10,966 nucleotides of DNA from an uncultured Sphingobacteriia bacterium (GTDB lineage Bacteria > Bacteroidota > Bacteroidia > Chitinophagales > Chitinophagaceae). Shown piece after piece: positions 7,130 to 10,966 of the stretch. The translations under genes were made by a program, and so were the position numbers. The DNA lies in contig CAMFKK010000043.1 of assembly GCA_945957225.1 (NCBI GenBank), forward strand, positions 1 through 10,966. Reading direction: 5' to 3'. The notes beneath the pieces were generated by a model that made no database searches, had not been told where the DNA came from, and saw nothing but the letters and a program-made list of their open reading frames with translations. Every line of letters starts with the position of its first letter. The stretch's first letter is position 1.

Positions 7130-8161
7130 TTATTGTTCAGAAAATCGTTTATCAAAGAGAAACCCTTTGTCATTTAATGTTTTTAAAAAAACAATAATTT
7201 TTTGTTTTTCATTTGCTGTTAAACTAATTCCTAATTGCCCCCCCTGTTTAAAAATGGGATCCAGATTTGGGGTATTTTGAACCTGATTGCTGTAATGGTC
7301 AATTACTGCTTCCAAAGTAAAAAACCTGCCATCATGCATATAGGGAGCCGTGTAAGTCAAATTTCTTAAACTAGGCACTTTAAATTTATATTTATCGGTA
7401 TCTATTTGAGTTACCAAACCCCTTCCCAAATCATTAACACCACTTATACTAATGCCATTATTTCTAAAACTATAATCGGTAAAAAGTGGTTCCTGATGAC
7501 ATGGGGTGCATTTTTGTTTTACCAAAGTATATCCTTCTTGCTCATCGCCAGTAAACGAAACTCCTAGATTACGACTTACACTATCATATTTGCTATTACT
7601 ACTAACACACATAACCATAAATTGTGATAATGACTTTAAAAAATTGTTAGAAGTAATTTCTTGACTGCCCCATGCTTTTTCAAACAATACCGGATATGTG
7701 GAGGAAGCACGTAACTTTTGCAATACATTTGGCATAGTTTCGCCCATTTCAATATGATTGGTTATAGGCGCAATTGACTGCAAATCTAAATCAACAATAC
7801 CTCCATCCCACATAAAGCTGGTGTTCCAGGCTAGGTTCATAATAGGAGGAGAATTACGGGTTCCCAAGCTATCAAAAATTCCATGGCTTACTGAATGTCC
7901 ATGATGAGTAAAAGCTGATGTTTGAATATGGCAACTACCGCAACTAATGGTATTATCAACAGACAGTATGGGGTCGTAAAATAATTTTCTCCCTAATTCA
8001 TATCTTTCCTTGGTTATAGGGTTTGTTTCAAAATGATAAACAGGTTGCGGAAAGTTAATGGGTTTTTGGAAGCCCTGAAAAATCTCCTCTAAAACATCTT
8101 TGTTGCAGGCACAAATGCCTGCAACAAAGATAAATATTACAATAAAATGTTTACGGTTCAT
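7130..8161 (-). CDS. MbnH-family di-heme cytochrome c peroxidase-like lipoprotein
   Basis: A 343-residue extracytoplasmic di-heme protein of the cytochrome c peroxidase/MauG superfamily. The ATG at 8161 is preferred over an in-frame TTG at 8167 because it gives a clean signal (MNRKHFIVIFIFVAG) ending in lipobox ICAC with Cys19. CGSCH (74-78) and CTPCH (218-222) attach the two c-type hemes. Trp118 in MWDGG is placed like the bridging Trp of the family. PYMHDGRF is followed by VIDHY, where Tyr290 falls near the distal-ligand position that is Met in classical peroxidases and Tyr in MauG. Characterised MbnH oxidises a Trp of its MbnP partner to kynurenine using peroxide; here the MbnP homolog is directly upstream with only six bases between stop and ATG. 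Conserved chemistry is therefore likely but inferred. Confidence 0.9.
   Translation of the reverse strand: MNRKHFIVIFIFVAGICACNKDVLEEIFQGFQKPINFPQPVYHFETNPITKERYELGRKLFYDPILSVDNTISCGSCHIQTSAFTHHGHSVSHGIFDSLGTRNSPPIMNLAWNTSFMWDGGIVDLDLQSIAPITNHIEMGETMPNVLQKLRASSTYPVLFEKAWGSQEITSNNFLKSLSQFMVMCVSSNSKYDSVSRNLGVSFTGDEQEGYTLVKQKCTPCHQEPLFTDYSFRNNGISISGVNDLGRGLVTQIDTDKYKFKVPSLRNLTYTAPYMHDGRFFTLEAVIDHYSNQVQNTPNLDPIFKQGGQLGISLTANEKQKIIVFLKTLNDKGFLFDKRFSEQ
8097..8130. repeat. Perfect 14-base inverted repeat inside the MbnH-like signal peptide/lipobox codons
   Basis: The arm TCTTTGTTGCAGGC (8097-8110), a 6-base loop and its exact reverse complement (8117-8130) make a 34-base hairpin with no mismatches. 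It covers codons for the end of the signal peptide, the lipobox and the first mature residues of the di-heme lipoprotein, about 30-65 bases into the message. The hairpin could slow or tune translation or mRNA decay; function is unproven. Confidence 0.8.
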
Positions 8162-8167
8162 AAACAA

Positions 8168-8950
8168 TTAATTTTCGGTATGGTCATGCACAATCATACT
8201 TGAATAATTATTTGCAATAGGTATTCCGGCTGTTGGTGAATGAATTTCTGCTGGTGTTCCAAAAGTCATATTTGTGGTACCGGTAATAGCTTTTAATACA
8301 TCAACAAACAAATGAATATTTGCCGATTTGCCGGACTTAACTTGTGCCGTTCCTCTAGTTCTAAGGTCTAGTGTAAAAGTTCTGAGGTTATTTGTTGTAG
8401 CGGTTGTATAGCCACCAAAACCACCTACATGGTATTTAAAAGGAGCTACACCAGGAGAAGTACCCTCTATTTTAAAGAAGATATAGCCACTATTCCAACT
8501 CCAATACATATCTGCTGCAGCGGCACTTACATCCAAAACACCTGTTCGTTGATTTATATCCATTGTATTTCTTAAACTATCTACCCCAAGTACAAAACTT
8601 AAAGATTTATACTCACCTTCTGGAATACTTAGTTTTGGTTTATATGTTGTTGCGTCACTTTCATCAATTAAAAAATAGCAATCTTTTTGAGGCACAGTAT
8701 AAACCGATCCGTCTACGTTGGTGAGCACAAAATTGCTCACATAATATTTAAGTTTTGTAACATTAAAACTTTGGCCTACCCCATTTGTGTAAGACCCTGT
8801 ATTTAATTGTAAATTAGACGAACCTACAACGTTATCAAATTCAACTGATAAATCAGCTTTTACATTTGAGTTATAATTTGGTGCATCATCTTTTTTACAT
8901 GATGATAAAAGTAGTGTAATTGAAAATACTGATAATATTATGCGTTTCAT
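8168..8950 (-). CDS. MbnP-family copper-binding lipoprotein
   Basis: A 260-residue lipoprotein. I place the start at ATG 8950 rather than the upstream in-frame ATG at 9001, because MKRIILSVFSITLLLSSC is then a standard signal with lipobox LSSC (Cys18). The mature domain shows the MbnP-like pattern: KADLSVEFDNVVG, VTKLKYYVSNF, FVLGVDSLRN, GVLD, MYWSWNSGYIFFKIEG, FKYHVGGFGG and ANIHLFVDVLKA. Characterised MbnP needs a kynurenine made from Trp by MbnH to bind copper. Only two Trp exist here, W150 and W152, so one of them is the predicted target. His174, His213, His237, His255 and His257 are candidate ligands. The gene is immediately followed by the di-heme partner. Family assignment is by motif recognition from memory; the metal has not been shown for this protein. 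Confidence 0.85.
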   Translation of the reverse strand: MKRIILSVFSITLLLSSCKKDDAPNYNSNVKADLSVEFDNVVGSSNLQLNTGSYTNGVGQSFNVTKLKYYVSNFVLTNVDGSVYTVPQKDCYFLIDESDATTYKPKLSIPEGEYKSLSFVLGVDSLRNTMDINQRTGVLDVSAAAADMYWSWNSGYIFFKIEGTSPGVAPFKYHVGGFGGYTTATTNNLRTFTLDLRTRGTAQVKSGKSANIHLFVDVLKAITGTTNMTFGTPAEIHSPTAGIPIANNYSSMIVHDHTEN

Positions 8951-9140
8951 TCTTGAAGTATTATTAGATATAAAAATGTAAATAAGATTATTTGCCATCA
9001 ATGATTAATGTATAAGGTCAAGAATATGAGTACCCGAAAATGAGAACTATCATTAACCTAAACTTCTTAATAACGGAAATGATAGACCAATCTTCATGGC
9101 GTACCATACCGATAATTATTGATAATTACAATAGATTGAA

Positions 9141-9165
9141 TTCATAACAAATTACTTGTTATGAA
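9141..9165. repeat. Perfect 10-base inverted repeat upstream of the MbnP-like gene
   Basis: TTCATAACAA (9141-9150), loop ATTAC, TTGTTATGAA (9156-9165). It lies 20 bases past the stop of the small Cys protein gene and about 190 bases before the MbnP start. On the minus strand no T-run follows, so a rho-independent terminator is doubtful; an operator for a dimeric regulator or an mRNA processing hairpin is possible. A second, AT-only dyad (TAATTAT-TG-ATAATTA, 9113-9128) lies just downstream in the direction of transcription. Confidence 0.6.
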
Positions 9166-9184
9166 AAATCGAAAAAAAATTACA

Positions 9185-9574
9185 TTAACAAATAGGGGGG
9201 CGTAGAAGATTACGGGGCATTTTTATTGTCTTGCCCGATATTTTTGATGGAAAATTATTATCTAACAGAAAACCATCAAATTTTAAAGTGGAATAAAATA
9301 ATTTAGAAGAAAGTAAAATTTCCTTTTTGTTTTCTGATTTTCTTTCGGGATTTTGTTGGTCCTTTTTTTCTTCCTGTTTTAATTTCTTCATCATTTGGCA
9401 TTTACCATTACAATGCATTGTAGGTTTTGCCTTGTTCTCACAATTTTTTGCATATGCTTGAGTATTGGTAAAATAGTCAAAAACAACGAACGCCTTGCTG
9501 AACGTTTGCCCTGCAAACGCCAATAAAAATATAAAAGCGGTTATTTGTTTTAACAAGTTGTTCAATTTTTGCAA
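9185..9574 (-). CDS. Small exported Cys/Met/His protein (HCNGKC motif)
   Basis: A 129-residue secreted or anchored protein. A hydrophobic segment (about residues 9-26, ending GQTFSKA) looks like a signal peptide. It is followed by NCENKAK (Cys45) and MHCNGKCQMM (Met53, His54, Cys55, Cys59, Met61, Met62), a dense set of soft-metal ligands that would suit Cu(I). A very charged Lys/Glu/Gln stretch (63-86) and a tail ending RPPIC with a C-terminal Cys complete it. I have an impression of similar short proteins in Bacteroidota metal loci but cannot name a family. The start is taken as TTG at 9574, since no in-frame ATG is available; other TTG codons follow at positions 4 and 7. It precedes the MbnP-like gene by about 230 bases in the same direction. 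Confidence 0.75.
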   Translation of the reverse strand: MQKLNNLLKQITAFIFLLAFAGQTFSKAFVVFDYFTNTQAYAKNCENKAKPTMHCNGKCQMMKKLKQEEKKDQQNPERKSENKKEILLSSKLFYSTLKFDGFLLDNNFPSKISGKTIKMPRNLLRPPIC

Positions 9575-9721
9575 ATGTAATTCAGTTTAGTGATAAAAGT
9601 GGTTTTAAAATGGATTGTTCTGCTAAAATTATTATGTTCTGAATAAGATAAGTAATCCCTTGAGAAGTGGGGGTGTAAGAGGTGAAGCTGCAATGTGTAG
9701 TTAGAGACTTTGTTTAGAATG

Positions 9722-9746
9722 TTCCGTCACTTGAGGTTGAACGGAA
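9722..9746. repeat. Inverted repeat TTCCGT/ACGGAA in the gap before the small Cys gene
   Basis: TTCCGT (9722-9727) and ACGGAA (9741-9746) are exact reverse complements separated by 13 bases; CA and TG just inside can extend the pairing with one bulged base. It sits in a GC-richer patch between the broken rhodanese gene and the small Cys protein gene. Termination, operator or dispersed-repeat roles are all possible; no T-run follows on the minus strand. Confidence 0.45.
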
Positions 9747-9801
9747 TTTGGTTTTATAGATGTGCAGAACATTTTGTCAAACTATTGTTAAAAGCCGTTC
9801 A

Positions 9802-10966
9802 TTATTCAACTATGAGTTTTCTTAACTCCCATTTTTGCAAATTGTAAATTTCCCATTTCACTTGGGTAATTCCGCCAACAAGCAAATAAAAATCACCTAT
9901 ACCAAATCCCTTCAAACGCTTTGCAAATTCATATAATTCTTCTTGCATCATGATGTGGTAAAGTAACAAGGTTTTACCTTCATAAGCAAGCATTTTTTCC
10001 TTATTTAGGGATAACAATGGAATGTTTATGGAGTCTTTCAAACGTCCTACATTTTTCCAAGACGTTGTATCAGTGCTTTTATATTCTGTTTCTGACCGTG
10101 TATCTATGATTATCGTATTTTTCAGTGTAGAAAGTGTAAGTAATTTGGTAGGCAAAATCATTTGATACCTTATATTGAGAAACTTTCTTTCAGTGCTTGC
10201 GGTATTACTAACCAAGTTATCAAGATCGTATAGCAAAACACTGGTTTTGTATCCATTATCAGCCAAAAAGTTTGCTGCTATTGGGCTTAATTCGCCGTCG
10301 TTGTCAAACAACAAAATGATTTTGTTTTTGTCTAACACTTTCAAGTTATCTTTTATTTTGTGATAGGGAATATGGAGAACCGATTTAATACGACCAAATG
10401 AGTTTTGCCATTCAACTTTTGCTGTTCCTTCATACAAACTATCTGGTCTGATGTCCAAAATTTGATAGTTTTTATTGTTCAGTAACTTTATAAACTGTTC
10501 AGGGGGAGCCAATTTATATTTTAATTGATGGGTATAATACTTGTTTTTGTATGGCACTTCCTTTTCAGATAGGCTATTCAAATAGGACAACCCGCCATTT
10601 ATATTAATCACCATGGTAAATGAGCTGTCGGCAAGTTGCTTAGATAACAGTCTTGACCTATGGCTATGACTACAATAAAGCTATATCGTATCGTCTTTAT
10701 GTTTTTTTATTCGGGATAATATTTGGCAAATTCAAAAAAGTCGGTTTCAATTGCTCCTTTGATTTTCCCTTGATTATAAGAGACATATTGCGAAGTAGCG
10801 CTTCTTTCGCCTGGTGTTCTAATGTCGTAATAGATAAGGTTTGGAATTTTTTCAAGCCTATCAAAGAACTTCGCCCAAGAAATTGTCTGATAACTGATAT
10901 TGTCATACTTAAAGTCCTGCGAATAAACACCGAAGCTTAAAAGTATGCAAACTGTTGAAATAAAGT
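9802..10966 (-). pseudogene. Broken gene for an exported triple-rhodanese protein (5' end beyond window)
   Basis: Read from the right edge, one frame encodes a signal-peptide-like segment (FISTVCILLSFGVYSQ) and the first half of a rhodanese domain (YYDIRTPGERS, GKIKGAIETDFF) and stops at TAA 10709-10707 after FAKYYPE. The continuation lies in another frame: KKHKDDTI, an amber TAG at 10683-10681, then LYCSHSHRS with the rhodanese active-site Cys at 10674-10672. That frame runs on to 9802. So one lost base at or next to an A7 tract (10702-10708) and one nonsense codon interrupt domain 1. A 270-codon frame starting at ATG 10614 remains open and encodes two more rhodanese folds: DIRPDSLYEG...HIPYHKI, and IIIDTRSETEY...LLVGGIT. 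Their active-site positions appear to be Asp (LFDNDGELS) and His (LLYHIMMQEE), so only domain 1 could be catalytic. A sequencing error could explain the homopolymer indel, less easily the amber codon. Confidence 0.8.

Noticed and set aside
8162..8167. TTG start for the di-heme lipoprotein, adding two residues
   Set aside because: ATG at 8161 gives a normal signal peptide and lipobox without a rare start.
8951..9001. ATG start at 9001 for the MbnP-like gene, adding 17 residues
   Set aside because: The extra segment precedes a complete standard lipoprotein signal starting at ATG 8950.
9572..9579. TACATTTG on the minus strand as a promoter -7 element for the small Cys gene
   Set aside because: It overlaps the proposed TTG start, so transcription from it would begin inside the gene, and the upstream TTTG is lacking. 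It would matter only if a later TTG is the real start.
10697..10930. 77-codon minus-strand frame starting MFIRRTLSM
   Set aside because: It overlaps the frame that encodes the signal peptide and DIRTPGERS rhodanese half-domain; its own translation shows no domain, so it is an overlapping-frame shadow.
10653..10940. 95-codon plus-strand frame
   Set aside because: Antisense to the rhodanese coding sequence, with no recognisable protein features.

Overview
The window looks like a chromosomal segment of a Bacteroidota bacterium, probably Chitinophagia/Sphingobacteriia-like. The DNA is AT-rich. The proteins include a TonB-dependent receptor with an N-terminal carboxypeptidase-regulatory-like domain, lipoproteins with LSSC/ICAC lipoboxes, and a DUF3526-type ABC permease. 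Shine-Dalgarno sequences are mostly absent, and at least one start is preceded by a Bacteroidota-type promoter (TTTG-N18-TATGTTTG). The genus assignment is inference. Every gene I accept is on the minus strand, so transcription runs from right to left.

In transcription order: (1) 9802-10966, a secreted triple-rhodanese gene, truncated by the window edge and broken by a frameshift plus an amber codon. (2) 9185-9574, a small exported Cys/Met/His protein with an HCNGKC motif. (3) 8168-8950, an MbnP-family lipoprotein. (4) 7130-8161, its partner, a di-heme MbnH/MauG/cytochrome-c-peroxidase-family lipoprotein starting six bases after MbnP ends. (5) 5922-6845, an outer-membrane beta-barrel protein whose mature N-terminus is CDICGCG. 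(6) 3081-5378, a TonB-dependent receptor with a His-rich plug motif. (7) 2439-2777, a small exported protein with HHH and CKICSHH. (8) 1661-2362, 145-1566 and 1-145, an ABC ATPase, a DUF3526 permease and the start of a second membrane protein, the last two overlapping as TAATG.

The most coherent reading is an envelope metal-handling locus, most likely for copper. In characterised MbnP/MbnH pairs the di-heme enzyme oxidises a tryptophan of MbnP to kynurenine to build a copper site. This MbnP homolog has only two tryptophans, adjacent in YWSWNSGY. Around the pair are two outer-membrane proteins, two small secreted proteins with Cys/His clusters and an ABC exporter. No methanobactin precursor or biosynthetic gene is visible, so this would be an MbnP/MbnH system outside methanobactin biosynthesis. 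The metal and the link of the ABC module to the rest are inferred from context only.

The gaps between genes (2778-3080, 5379-5921, 6846-7129, 9575-9801) hold patches that are richer in GC than their surroundings and contain short palindromes. They look like degenerate dispersed intergenic repeats rather than genes. No tRNA, rRNA, CRISPR array, insertion sequence or transposase was seen.
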